NCBI GenBank assembly: GCA_963717375.1
Contig: OY970329.1
Coordinates: forward strand, 2,728,001 to 2,792,000
Source of the DNA: VRUE01 sp963717375
GTDB taxonomy: Bacteria > Actinomycetota > Thermoleophilia > Solirubrobacterales > 70-9
Reading direction: 5' to 3'
DNA length: 64,000 nt
Shown: in pieces, positions 16,191 to 24,350 of the stretch
Numbering within the stretch: the stretch's first letter is position 1
How the letters are laid out: every line of letters begins with the position of its first letter
Translations under genes and position numbers: made by a program
Notes under the pieces: model-generated
What the model saw: the letters and a program-made list of their open reading frames with translations, nothing else
Databases searched by the model: none
Told to the model about the DNA's origin: nothing

Positions 16191-17285
16191 ATGAATACGC
16201 AGCTCACAGGCACGGATGAGGCCCATCTTCGGCGGGCTCGCGAGCTTGCGGAGCGCGGACGGGGCCGGGTCAGTCCCAATCCTCTTGTCGGAGCCGTCGT
16301 TGTGCGGGAGGGCGAGGTCATCGGTGAGGGATTCCACGCCGAACTCGGGGACCTCCATGCCGAGCGAGCGGCGCTTGCCGAATGCCGGGACAAAGGCAAC
16401 GATCCTGCCGGGGCGACGATGTACGTGACGCTCGAGCCCTGCGCGCATACGGGGCGGCAACCGCCCTGCACGGAGGCGATCCTGGCGGCCAGGATCTCCC
16501 GGGTCGTGATCGCCTCGGAGGACCCGAGCGAGAAGGCCGCCGGCCGGGGGCCGGGGATCCTGCGCGACGGTGGGATCGAGGTCAAGTTCGCGGCCGGCGA
16601 GGAGGCGAGCGCGGCGCGGCTGCTCAACCAGCCCTTTCGCAAGCACGCCCGCACCGGCTTGCCGCTGGTGACGCTGAAGCTGGCGATGTCGCTCGACGGC
16701 CGCACCTCCACAGCCCCGGGCGACTCACCGTGGATCTCCGGCGAGGAGAGCCGCGAGCTGGTCCACCAATGGCGAGCCGAATCGGACGCAATAGCCGTAG
16801 GCATAGGCACCGTCCTAGCCGACGACCCCCTCCTAACCGCCCGCCCGCAAGCTTCCGGTGCGCCTTATCCACCGCATAGGGGGATAAGGCGCACCGGAAC
16901 AGACTCGCGCCGGCCACTTCGAGTCGTCTTCGACCACCAGGCCCGCCTGCCCCTCGATTCCCAACTGCTCGGAACCCTCGATGACGCACCGCTGCTCGTC
17001 GTGGTCTCGCCTGAAGCCGACGCTTCGGCTCTGCGCGACGCTGGAGCCGAAGTCCTGGTCGCCGACAGCGTCGAGGCGGCCCTCGCCGACTTGGGTCGCC
17101 GCAACATCACGAGCCTCTTCCTAGAGGGCGGGCCCACCCTGGCGGGAGCCTTCACTGACGCCGGTCAGATCGACGAGGCGCGAGTATTCGTCGCTCCCGT
17201 CCTGCTGGCGGGCGCAAAACGTGTCGTGGCTTCGGACCCGGGGGCCACGGACACCCTGATCGAGACCCGTTTCAAGGAGTGGTGA
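16191..17285 (+). CDS. ribD: Bifunctional riboflavin deaminase/reductase RibD
   Basis: Deaminates and then reduces the pyrimidine intermediate of riboflavin synthesis. 364 residues from ATG 16191; a TTG at 16167 in the same frame is less likely because it would precede the predicted transcript start. N-terminal deaminase has zinc motifs HAERAAL and PCAHTGRQPPC (about residues 50-88); the reductase domain starts near residue 150 (VTLKLAMSLDGRT). Residues 221-237 (ASGAPYPPHRGIRRTGT) come from an in-frame palindrome placed between DDPLLTAR and RPLRVVFD, where homologues have only a short linker. Rare ATA and CTA codons cluster just upstream. Confidence 0.93.
   Translation: MNTQLTGTDEAHLRRARELAERGRGRVSPNPLVGAVVVREGEVIGEGFHAELGDLHAERAALAECRDKGNDPAGATMYVTLEPCAHTGRQPPCTEAILAARISRVVIASEDPSEKAAGRGPGILRDGGIEVKFAAGEEASAARLLNQPFRKHARTGLPLVTLKLAMSLDGRTSTAPGDSPWISGEESRELVHQWRAESDAIAVGIGTVLADDPLLTARPQASGAPYPPHRGIRRTGTDSRRPLRVVFDHQARLPLDSQLLGTLDDAPLLVVVSPEADASALRDAGAEVLVADSVEAALADLGRRNITSLFLEGGPTLAGAFTDAGQIDEARVFVAPVLLAGAKRVVASDPGATDTLIETRFKEW
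16851..16899 (+). repeat. In-frame palindromic element, copy 2 (inside ribD)
   Basis: 18-bp perfect arms TTCCGGTGCGCCTTATCC (16853-16870) and GGATAAGGCGCACCGGAA (16882-16899) around an 11-nt loop. Read in the same frame as the rsmB copy, encoding ASGAPYPPHRGIRRTG. The outer 11 bp are identical between copies; the inner stem differs. Confidence 0.88.
17274..17279 (+). promoter_or_regulatory. Shine-Dalgarno site of ribE
   Basis: AAGGAG, 5 nt before ATG 17285. It selects this ATG over the in-frame GTG codons at 17279 and 17282. Confidence 0.7.
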
Positions 17286-17890
17286 TGTTCACCGGCCTGG
17301 TTGAAGACATCGGCAGCATCGAGTCGCTTGACGCCGGCGGCGACGGCGCGCGGCTGCGGATCGCAACCCGGCTGGGCGCCGAAATCGCCACGGGCGACTC
17401 GGTCTCGGTCAACGGGGTCTGCCTGACCGCGACGGCGGTCGACCCGACTGGCTTTGAGACCGAGGCGATGAATCAGACCTTGGACGTGACCGCCCTGGGC
17501 GATCTTGAGGCTGGCGGCCGGGTCAACCTGGAGCTGGCGATGAAGGCCTCGGATCGGCTCGGCGGCCACATCGTCCAGGGACACGCCGACGGGGTGGCGG
17601 ATGTCCTCTCGGTCGAGGACGACGGCTTCGCCAGGCGCCTGCGGGTAGGCCTCGGTCCGGACCTGATCCGCTACGTGGTCGAGAAGGGCTCGATCGGGCT
17701 CAACGGCGTCAGCCTCACGGTTTCGGCCCTCGGTGACGAATGGGCCGAGGTGTCGCTGATCCCCGAGACCCTGGAGCGGACGAACCTTGGTGGGGTCGCC
17801 CCCGGCGACCGTTTGAACGTCGAGTGCGATGTGGTGGCGAAGTATGTTGAGCGACTGGCGGCGCCATTCGCCGGAAAGGAACGCACGTGA
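17285..17890 (+). CDS. ribE: Riboflavin synthase, alpha subunit
   Basis: Dismutates two lumazine molecules into riboflavin. 201 residues starting MFTGLVEDIGSIE, the canonical N terminus. Two lumazine-binding repeats: the first with GDSVSVNGVCLTA, the second with GHIVQGHADG and GSIGLNGVSLTV. Start ATG overlaps the ribD stop (TGATG). Confidence 0.95.
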   Translation: MFTGLVEDIGSIESLDAGGDGARLRIATRLGAEIATGDSVSVNGVCLTATAVDPTGFETEAMNQTLDVTALGDLEAGGRVNLELAMKASDRLGGHIVQGHADGVADVLSVEDDGFARRLRVGLGPDLIRYVVEKGSIGLNGVSLTVSALGDEWAEVSLIPETLERTNLGGVAPGDRLNVECDVVAKYVERLAAPFAGKERT

Positions 17891-17900
17891 GGTGAGCCAG

Positions 17901-19232
17901 ATGACGGAGACGCAGAAGACAGACGGGGTGGCAGGCGAGGCGGGGCAGAGCCCGTTCTCGACGATCGAGGAGGGGATCGAGGAGATCCGCGCGGGTCGCA
18001 TGGTCGTCGTCTGCGACGGCGAGGATCGCGAGAACGAGGGCGACCTGGTGATGGCAGCGCAGTTCGCCACCCCCGAGGCGGTCAACTTCATGGCCAAGGA
18101 GGCGCGCGGCCTGATCTGCCTGGCGCTGACCGCCGAGCGTTGCGAGAAGCTCGGCCTGAAGCTGATGGCGGCGAAGAACGAGGCGCCGCTACAAACCGCC
18201 TTCACGGTCACGATCGAGGCCGCGGGCGGGGTCAGCACCGGCATCTCCGCCCACGATCGCGCCCACACGATTCAGGTCGCGATCGACCCCGGTTCCGGGC
18301 CGAGCGAGATCGTCGTTCCCGGCCACATGTTTCCGCTGCGGGCCAAGGAGGGTGGCGTGCTCGAGCGCACCGGCCACACCGAGGCCAGCGTCGACCTCGC
18401 CCGCCTCGCCGGCCTCACGCCCGCCGGGGTGATCTGCGAGGTGATGAACGACGACGGCACGATGGCCCGCGTCCCCGACCTGATCCCCTACTGCGAGCGC
18501 CACGGCCTGAAGATGATCACCGTCGCCGACCTGATCGCCTATCGGCGCCGCACTGAGGAGAAGCTGGTCGAGCGCGTCGTCGCGACTGCCCTGCCGACCG
18601 AGTTCGGCGACTTCACCGCGGTCGGCTACCGCTCCCTGGTCGACGACAAGCACCACGTGGCGATGGTCAAGGGCGACGTCGATGGCACCGAGGACGTGCT
18701 CGTCCGGGTCCACAGCGAGTGCCTCACCGGCGACGTCTTCCACAGCATGCGTTGCGACTGCGGCGAGCAGCTGGTCGCGGCGATGACCCAGATTGAGCAG
18801 GAGGGCCGTGGCGTCCTCCTCTACCTCTCCCAGGAGGGACGCGGAATCGGCCTGCTCAACAAGCTGCGCGCCTACAAGCTGCAGGAGGAGGGGGCCGACA
18901 CGGTCGAGGCCAACCTCAAGCTGGGCCTGCCCGCCGATCTGCGCGACTACGGCATCGGCGCCCAGATCCTCGGCGACCTCGGTCTGACCAGCATCCGCAT
19001 CCTCACCAACAACCCGAAGAAGATCGTCGGCCTCGAGGGCTACGGCCTCTCGGTCACCGAGCAGGTGCCGATCGAGTCTTCGCCCAATGCCCACAACGAG
19101 GCCTACCTGCGCGCCAAGCGCGACAAGATGGGCCACTCGCTGCACCACCAGGGGCTCGCCTTCGACGAGGAGATGATCCGCGACGAGGACGAACGCGACG
19201 CTGCCGGAGAGGGCGAGGTGGCGGGTGGCTGA
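17901..19232 (+). CDS. ribBA: Bifunctional DHBP synthase / GTP cyclohydrolase II
   Basis: Makes both starting compounds of riboflavin: dihydroxybutanone phosphate from ribulose-5-phosphate and the pyrimidine from GTP. 443 residues. RibB half (about 20-225) has DGEDRENEGDLVMAA and the conserved HTEASVDLARLAG; RibA half has the zinc triad CLTGDVFHSMRCDCG near residue 275 and QEGRGIGLLNKLRAY. Ribulose-5-phosphate also links to rpe. GTG at 17892 is an alternative start. Overlaps ribH by 8 nt. Confidence 0.95.
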   Translation: MTETQKTDGVAGEAGQSPFSTIEEGIEEIRAGRMVVVCDGEDRENEGDLVMAAQFATPEAVNFMAKEARGLICLALTAERCEKLGLKLMAAKNEAPLQTAFTVTIEAAGGVSTGISAHDRAHTIQVAIDPGSGPSEIVVPGHMFPLRAKEGGVLERTGHTEASVDLARLAGLTPAGVICEVMNDDGTMARVPDLIPYCERHGLKMITVADLIAYRRRTEEKLVERVVATALPTEFGDFTAVGYRSLVDDKHHVAMVKGDVDGTEDVLVRVHSECLTGDVFHSMRCDCGEQLVAAMTQIEQEGRGVLLYLSQEGRGIGLLNKLRAYKLQEEGADTVEANLKLGLPADLRDYGIGAQILGDLGLTSIRILTNNPKKIVGLEGYGLSVTEQVPIESSPNAHNEAYLRAKRDKMGHSLHHQGLAFDEEMIRDEDERDAAGEGEVAGG

Positions 19233-19740
19233 GTCGACCGCCTTCCTCGAGACCTTCGGCGACGAGGAGAAAGAGTCGCTGGCGGGCCTCGAGTTCGCCG
19301 TCTGCGTCGGCCGCTTCTACGAGGACCTGGCCGAACGGCTGCTCAGGGGCGCCCGCGAAGGCTTCGAGCTCGCCGGGGTCCCGGCCGGCTCGGTCAGCGA
19401 AGTCTCGGTGCCCGGCGCCTACGAGCTGCCCTTCGCCGCCAAGCTCCACGCGACCAGCGAACGCTTTGCCGGCGTCGCCTGTCTCGGCGTCGTGATCCGC
19501 GGCGAGACCGACCACTACGACTTCGTCTGCGCCGAGGCCGCCCGCGGCATCCAGGACGTGCAGCTGGAGACCGGCACCCCCTGCGCCTTCGGCGTGATCA
19601 CCTGCGACACGATGGAGCAGGCCCTCGCCAGGGCCGGCGGCGGCAAGCGCGACCAGGGCCGCAACGCTGCCCTCACGGTTGCCCGCATGGCCCTGCTCAA
19701 ACGCCAGATCAACCCGTATCGCTGGCAAAGCCGCGACTGA
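19225..19740 (+). CDS. ribH: 6,7-dimethyl-8-ribityllumazine synthase
   Basis: Condenses the RibD and RibB products to lumazine; forms icosahedral or pentameric shells. 171 residues. Motifs: AVCVGRFYEDLAERLL, VSVPGAYELPFAAK, GVVIRGETDHYDFVC with the catalytic His in the THHF-like position (DHYDF) and FGVITCDTMEQA. Ends the complete riboflavin operon ribD-E-BA-H. Confidence 0.95.
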   Translation: MAESTAFLETFGDEEKESLAGLEFAVCVGRFYEDLAERLLRGAREGFELAGVPAGSVSEVSVPGAYELPFAAKLHATSERFAGVACLGVVIRGETDHYDFVCAEAARGIQDVQLETGTPCAFGVITCDTMEQALARAGGGKRDQGRNAALTVARMALLKRQINPYRWQSRD

Positions 19741-19753
19741 CAGCGCCAGCCTG

Positions 19754-19759
19754 TACCAT
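19754..19759 (+). promoter_or_regulatory. -10 element of rpmB
   Basis: TACCAT, 10 nt before ATG 19770; the predicted leader is about 3-4 nt. Confidence 0.5.
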
Positions 19760-19769
19760 CCTCGACCCG

Positions 19770-19961
19770 ATGGCCAAGGTATGCCACAGCTGCGGCAAGG
19801 GACCGGCGTTCGGCCAGTCCCGAAGCCACTCGATGGTCGCGACAAAGCGGCGCTTCGATCCGAACCTGCAGAAGGTGCGGATCCAGGAGAACGGGCGCAA
19901 GCTGCGCGCCTACGTCTGCACTAGGTGCCTCAAGGCCAACAAGGTCACCAAGGCCGCGTAA
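19770..19961 (+). CDS. rpmB: 50S ribosomal protein L28 (zinc-binding form)
   Basis: 63 residues, MAKVCHSCGKGPAFG at the N terminus and YVCTRCLKANKVTKAA at the C terminus; the CxxC pairs make this the zinc-containing (C+) form. RNA-binding basic patch NLQKVRIQENGRKLRAY lies between. Single gene with its own promoter, followed by a repeat pair. Confidence 0.95.
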   Translation: MAKVCHSCGKGPAFGQSRSHSMVATKRRFDPNLQKVRIQENGRKLRAYVCTRCLKANKVTKAA

Positions 19962-19983
19962 GTTCGCCGGCCTCGAAGGTGGT

Positions 19984-20130
19984 GGGAGCCCGGTGGGTCT
20001 CTGGGCGAATTGATGTCGCACGCGCCTGCGGCGCTTAGCGACAATTTGAGAGCGCGGCTTCGCCGCGCCTAGAAGCACGAGTGCAGCGGCCGCCTGCGGC
20101 GACATTCGCCCAGAGACCCACCGGGCTCCC
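19984..20130 (+). repeat. Structured repeat R3 (family A, forward)
   Basis: 147 bp, exactly the length of R1, with perfect 27-bp arms (19984-20010 and 20104-20130) containing GGGAGCCCGGTGGGTCTC. The core aligns with R1 over nearly its whole length, with differences mainly in hairpin tips. Separated by 177 bp of non-coding sequence from R4, the inverted partner. Confidence 0.85.
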
Positions 20131-20307
20131 TTCCGGCTCCAGGCCTCGCGCCCACGCGAGCGTCCCAAACCAAGCTCCGTCCGAAGCTGTCGCGTGCAGT
20201 CTCGTCTGGAAGCTCTCTGGCTCCCGATGCCTCGAAGCTTCTTGGGGGCGATGGCGTCGCCAGCTCATCCACTCGTGTCATCTGGCTGGGTTCCGGAGAC
20301 GCTTTTG

Positions 20308-20458
20308 GGAGGTGCCGGTGGCCCTCATCCGGAATGTCGCCGGCGGCGGCCGCTGCACTCGTGATTTGAGGCGCGGCGCAGCCGCGCTCTTCGATTGTCG
20401 CTAAGCGCGCCAAGCGCGCGTGCGACATCAATTCCGGATGAGGGCCACCGGCACCTCC
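20308..20458 (-). repeat. Structured repeat R4 (family A, reverse)
   Basis: 151 bp with perfect 28-bp arms (20308-20335 and 20431-20458) containing GGAGGTGCCGGTGGCCCTC. The core read on the minus strand has TGATGTCGCACGCGCGC, GCTTAGCGACAAT, GCGCGGCTGCGCCGCGC and GTGCAGCGGCC. The second hairpin has compensating tip changes relative to R1 and R3. Between convergent rpmB and MMPL genes. Confidence 0.85.
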
Positions 20459-20480
20459 TACCGGATGCCTCTCGAAATAT

Positions 20481-22670
20481 TCAGTCAGCCGGGACGACTA
20501 CCGGGTGCTCGCCTGTTGGCGCGGGATCGCCCTCTGCGGGCTCTACGTGGAGCCTGGGGAGGATGCGGTCGAGCCAGTCTGGGATCCACCAGGCGCTCTT
20601 GCCGAAGAGTTGCATGATCGCTGGGACCAGGACGGAGCGGATGATTACGGCGTCGATGAAGACGGCTGAGGCGAGGCCGAGACCGAAGAGCTTGATGATG
20701 CGGTCGTCGCCGATCATGAAGGAGGCGAAGACGGTGACCATGATCGCTGCGGCGGCGGTGATCACGCGGCCGGTCAGGGCGAGGCCGCGGGTGACCGCCA
20801 TCGTCGCGTCGTGGCTGTTCTCCCACTCCTCGTGGATGCGCGACATCAGGAAGACCTCGTAGTCCATCGAGAGGCCGAAGACGATCGAGAAGAGGAAGAC
20901 GGGGAAGAAGGAGATGATCGGCCCGGTGCCGTCGACGCCGATGATGCTGGCGCCCCAGCCCCACTGGAAGACGGCGACGATCAGGCCGAAGGCGGCGCCG
21001 ATGCTGAGCAGGTTCATCACCATCGCCTTCAGCGGCACCAGGATCGAGCGGAAGACGATCATCAGCAGCAGCGCCGAGAGCAGCACGACGACGCCGATGA
21101 AGAGCGGCAGCTTTTCCGAGATCGCGTCGCCGAAGTCCTCGAAGATCGCGGTGATGCCGCCGACGTGCATCTGGGCGCCGGTCTGCTGCTCGATCGGCGG
21201 CAGGACGTCGCCGCGGATGTGGTCGAGCAGCGCCGTCGTCTTCTCGCTCTGCGGCGAGGTCGTCGGGTAGAGCTGGAAGACCCCGGTGTCTTCGGCTGGA
21301 TTGAGGGTGATCGAGGTCACCTTCGCCACGCCTTCTTCGTTCTTAAGGGTCTTGCGCAGGGTGACGAGGGCCTGGTCTTCGCCCTTGCCCGGCAGCGCCG
21401 CGACCATCGCGAAGGGGCCGTTGAAGCCGGGGCCGAATCCTTCGGCGAGCAGGTCGTAGGCTTCGCGGGTGCTCGACCCCGCGGGGTCGGTGCCGGCGTC
21501 GTTGGAGCCGAGCCGCAGCGAGAGGGTGGGGACGCAGAGCAGCAGCAGCAGCCCACCCGAGAGCACGGCGGAGAGGACCGGCCGGCGCTGAATCTCCCGG
21601 CTCCAGCGGAACCAGCGCGTGTCTTCGGCGGTGGAGGAGACGCGCCTGCCGAGGCCGGGGATGCGCAGCCGGTCAACCCGCTTGCCGGCGATCGTCAGCA
21701 GCGCTGGCAGCAGGGTCAGCGCCGCGATCATCGTGAAGAGGACCGCGAGGGCCGCCGCTATGGCGACACCGACCAGGAAGCTGATGTCGAGCAGCAGCAT
21801 CCCCATCAACGAGATGATCACGGTGATACCGGCGAAGAGGACAGCCCGGCCGGCGGTGTCGACAGCGGCGATCGCCGCCTCACGGGACTCCAGCCCCTCG
21901 TCGAGCCCGTTGCGGAAGCGGGTGAGGATGAAGAGGGCGTAGTCGATCCCGACCCCGAGCCCGATCATCGCCGCAAGTTCGGGCGCGAATTTGGCGGTGT
22001 CGAAGATGTGAGTGCCGAGCGTGACCAGGCCGATGCCGACGCCGAGGGCGAAGAGGGCGGTCAGCAGCGGCAGTCCCATCGCCACTGCCGAGCCAAAGGT
22101 CAACAGCAGGATCACGACTGCGGCGAGCAGGCCGACCAGAAACGAGATGTCGCCCCCTTCTTCTTCGCCGCGGACTTCCTCGACCGGAGCGCCCCCAACT
22201 GCTACCTGCAGCCCGCTGCCGTTGGCGGCGTGGCTGATCGCCACCAGTTTTTTGATGTCGTCCTTTTCCAGCTTGACGGTGGAGACGTTGTACTGGACGG
22301 TCGCATAGGCGATTTCGCCGCTCTTGCTGATCGCGCCGGCGCCGCCCGACGCGTATGGGCTGGCGACTTCGCTGACGTGCGGCAGCTTTTCCACTTCGGC
22401 GAAGACGCCTTCCATCTTCTTTTTCACCGCCGGTGAATCGGCTCCGGCTGGCGCCTTGTAGACGATTTCCGCAGTCACTCCGGACTGCTTCGGGAACCTT
22501 TCTTCAAGCAAGTTGAAGGCTTCCTGGGAATCGGAAGAGGGCAGCTTGAATTCTTCGTTGAAGTCCGAGCCGACCGAGCCGGCGATTATGCCGACCGCGA
22601 TCAGGGCGACGATCCAGCTGGCGATTACCGTCTTACGGTGCCCGGTGCACCATGTCGCGAAGCGTCTCAT
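20481..22670 (-). CDS. MMPL family (RND superfamily) membrane transporter
   Basis: 729 residues from ATG 22670. Two similar halves, each with one N-terminal helix, a large extracytoplasmic domain and a block of five to six helices (first at about residues 12-33; blocks near 165-345 and 520-700). Conserved GVGIDYALFILTRFR and GLSMDYEVFLMSRIHEE are the proton-relay segments of MmpL/RND exporters. Probably exports a lipid or hydrophobic compound. The in-frame GTG at 22682 overlaps the -10 and is rejected as start. Confidence 0.88.
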   Translation of the reverse strand: MRRFATWCTGHRKTVIASWIVALIAVGIIAGSVGSDFNEEFKLPSSDSQEAFNLLEERFPKQSGVTAEIVYKAPAGADSPAVKKKMEGVFAEVEKLPHVSEVASPYASGGAGAISKSGEIAYATVQYNVSTVKLEKDDIKKLVAISHAANGSGLQVAVGGAPVEEVRGEEEGGDISFLVGLLAAVVILLLTFGSAVAMGLPLLTALFALGVGIGLVTLGTHIFDTAKFAPELAAMIGLGVGIDYALFILTRFRNGLDEGLESREAAIAAVDTAGRAVLFAGITVIISLMGMLLLDISFLVGVAIAAALAVLFTMIAALTLLPALLTIAGKRVDRLRIPGLGRRVSSTAEDTRWFRWSREIQRRPVLSAVLSGGLLLLLCVPTLSLRLGSNDAGTDPAGSSTREAYDLLAEGFGPGFNGPFAMVAALPGKGEDQALVTLRKTLKNEEGVAKVTSITLNPAEDTGVFQLYPTTSPQSEKTTALLDHIRGDVLPPIEQQTGAQMHVGGITAIFEDFGDAISEKLPLFIGVVVLLSALLLMIVFRSILVPLKAMVMNLLSIGAAFGLIVAVFQWGWGASIIGVDGTGPIISFFPVFLFSIVFGLSMDYEVFLMSRIHEEWENSHDATMAVTRGLALTGRVITAAAAIMVTVFASFMIGDDRIIKLFGLGLASAVFIDAVIIRSVLVPAIMQLFGKSAWWIPDWLDRILPRLHVEPAEGDPAPTGEHPVVVPAD

Positions 22671-22680
22671 CGAGCGTCGC

Positions 22681-22686
22681 ACCGTA
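22681..22686 (-). promoter_or_regulatory. -10 element of the MMPL gene
   Basis: Minus-strand TACGGT, 10 nt before ATG 22670; divergent from the fakA promoter 19 nt away. Confidence 0.45.
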
Positions 22687-22704
22687 GCGAACCGAGCCGA
22701 GGGT

Positions 22705-22710
22705 TAGATT
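22705..22710 (+). promoter_or_regulatory. -10 element of fakA
   Basis: TAGATT, 8 nt before ATG 22719. Confidence 0.5.
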
Positions 22711-22718
22711 TCGACGCG

Positions 22719-24350
22719 ATGCCCGATCCCTCGATCGTGCGCTTCCGGCGCGTCGTCAGTTCTGCCTATGCCAATTTGGAGGCACGCCGCCAGGAGGTGA
22801 ACGACCTCAACGTCTTCCCCGTTGCCGACGGCGATACCGGCGACAACATGGCGATGACGATGCGGGCGGTGATGGAGGAGCTCGACCGCCTCGATGGGAT
22901 GGAGGTCGACGAGGTCGGCCGCACCAAGCTGGTCCAGGCCCTGGCGCGGGCGGCGCTGATGGGCGCCCGCGGCAACTCCGGCGTGATCCTCAGCCAGATC
23001 GTCCGCGGCGCCGCCGAGGAGCTGGCGAGCCGTCCCGGCGAGCTGATCGACCCGGTGCTCGTCGCCTCCGCTTTCGCCAGCGCCGCCGACGCCGCCTACG
23101 ACTCGGTCCGCGAGCCGGCCGAGGGGACGATGCTGACCGTCTTCCGCGAGATGGCGCACTCGATCGCCCGCCAGCTTTCCCGCCTCGACGCCGAGAAGCA
23201 GCGGCTCAACCGGGGCGTTCCCGACGAGGAGCAGGACGCGATCCTTGCCGAGGTGTTGGAGCGGGCGATCGCCGACGGCCAGCGGGCGGTCGAGCGGACG
23301 CCCGAGCAGCTCGAGGTGCTGCGCGATTCCGGCGTCGTCGATGCCGGCGGCTACGGGCTCGTGCTGATCCTGGCCGGCGTCGTCGCCGGCCTGCGCGGCG
23401 ATGGCGCGGAGGTCCCCGAGGTCGACCATCACGAGGCGCCGCGGCTCAGCCGCCCGCACCACGAGGACAGCCGCTTCCGCTACTGCACCAACTTCATCGT
23501 CTCCGGCACCGGCCTCAGCAGCCGCGACTTTCTGCCGCGGCTCGAGGGCCTCGGTGACTCGGTGCTCGTCGTCGGCGACGAGGTGACCCTCAAGGTCCAC
23601 GTCCACACCGACGAGCCCGAGGCCGCGGTCGCCCTCTTCGAGGACGCCGGCAAGGTGACCAACCTCGACGTCGCCGACATGCGCGAGCAGATCGCCGAGC
23701 GCCGCGCCCGGCTCGAGGGCGGTCGCACGGGTGCCCTCGCGGTGGCGGCGGGGGAGGGCCTCGAGCGGCTCTTCGGCGAGCTCGGCGCCCACGTCGTCCC
23801 CGGCGGCGAGACGCTCAACCCCTCGACCTACGAGCTGCTGGCCGGAATCCACGAGGTCCCGGCGGAGGAAGTGCTGGTCTTTCCCAGCTCCTCCAACGTG
23901 GTCATGGCCGCGGAGCGAGCCTGCGAGCTCTCCGAGAAGCCGGCCCGGGTGGTGGCCGCGACGTCCCAGCAGACGAGCCTGCTGGCCCTGGTCGAGCTCG
24001 ATCCGACCGCCGGCGCGAGCGAGAACGCCGAGCGGCTCGATGAGGCGCTGGCCGGCATCGGCACCGGTGGCGTTGCCCCAGCGGGGCGCGACGACGCTCA
24101 GGGTCGCTTCAGGAAAGGCGACGCGGTCGGCTTCGTCCGCGACGAGATCGTTGCCTGGGGCGGCACCGGATCGACCCTGGCGGCGACGATCGAAAAGCTG
24201 GCCGAGGGCGCTGAGATCGTCACCGTGATCGCCGGCGACGGAGCCCCGATCCCAATCGATGAGATTGATCCACACGTCCCTGAGGGGGTTGAGATCGAGA
24301 CCCACGAGGGCGGTCAGCCGAGCTGGTGGTGGCTGCTCGCGGCCCAGTAG
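22719..24350 (+). CDS. fakA: DAK-family fatty acid kinase FakA-like protein (YloV)
   Basis: 543 residues. N-terminal DhaL/DAK2 kinase domain with NVFPVADGDTGDNMAMTM (nucleotide and Mg sites, about residues 30-50) and ARGNSGVILSQI; middle region with FRYCTNFIVSG and the C-terminal DegV-like-fold part with PSSSNVVMAAERA. In Firmicutes such proteins phosphorylate fatty acids carried by FakB; the acyl-phosphate feeds PlsX/PlsY. plsX and acpP lie 7 kb downstream; no fakB is in the window. The yloV-recG-rsmD-coaD order is conserved in Actinobacteria. Function in this lineage is inferred. Confidence 0.8.
   Translation: MPDPSIVRFRRVVSSAYANLEARRQEVNDLNVFPVADGDTGDNMAMTMRAVMEELDRLDGMEVDEVGRTKLVQALARAALMGARGNSGVILSQIVRGAAEELASRPGELIDPVLVASAFASAADAAYDSVREPAEGTMLTVFREMAHSIARQLSRLDAEKQRLNRGVPDEEQDAILAEVLERAIADGQRAVERTPEQLEVLRDSGVVDAGGYGLVLILAGVVAGLRGDGAEVPEVDHHEAPRLSRPHHEDSRFRYCTNFIVSGTGLSSRDFLPRLEGLGDSVLVVGDEVTLKVHVHTDEPEAAVALFEDAGKVTNLDVADMREQIAERRARLEGGRTGALAVAAGEGLERLFGELGAHVVPGGETLNPSTYELLAGIHEVPAEEVLVFPSSSNVVMAAERACELSEKPARVVAATSQQTSLLALVELDPTAGASENAERLDEALAGIGTGGVAPAGRDDAQGRFRKGDAVGFVRDEIVAWGGTGSTLAATIEKLAEGAEIVTVIAGDGAPIPIDEIDPHVPEGVEIETHEGGQPSWWWLLAAQ

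Noticed and set aside
22670..22682. GTG 22682 as the MMPL start
   Set aside because: It overlaps the likely -10 hexamer; ATG 22670 is 10 nt after it.
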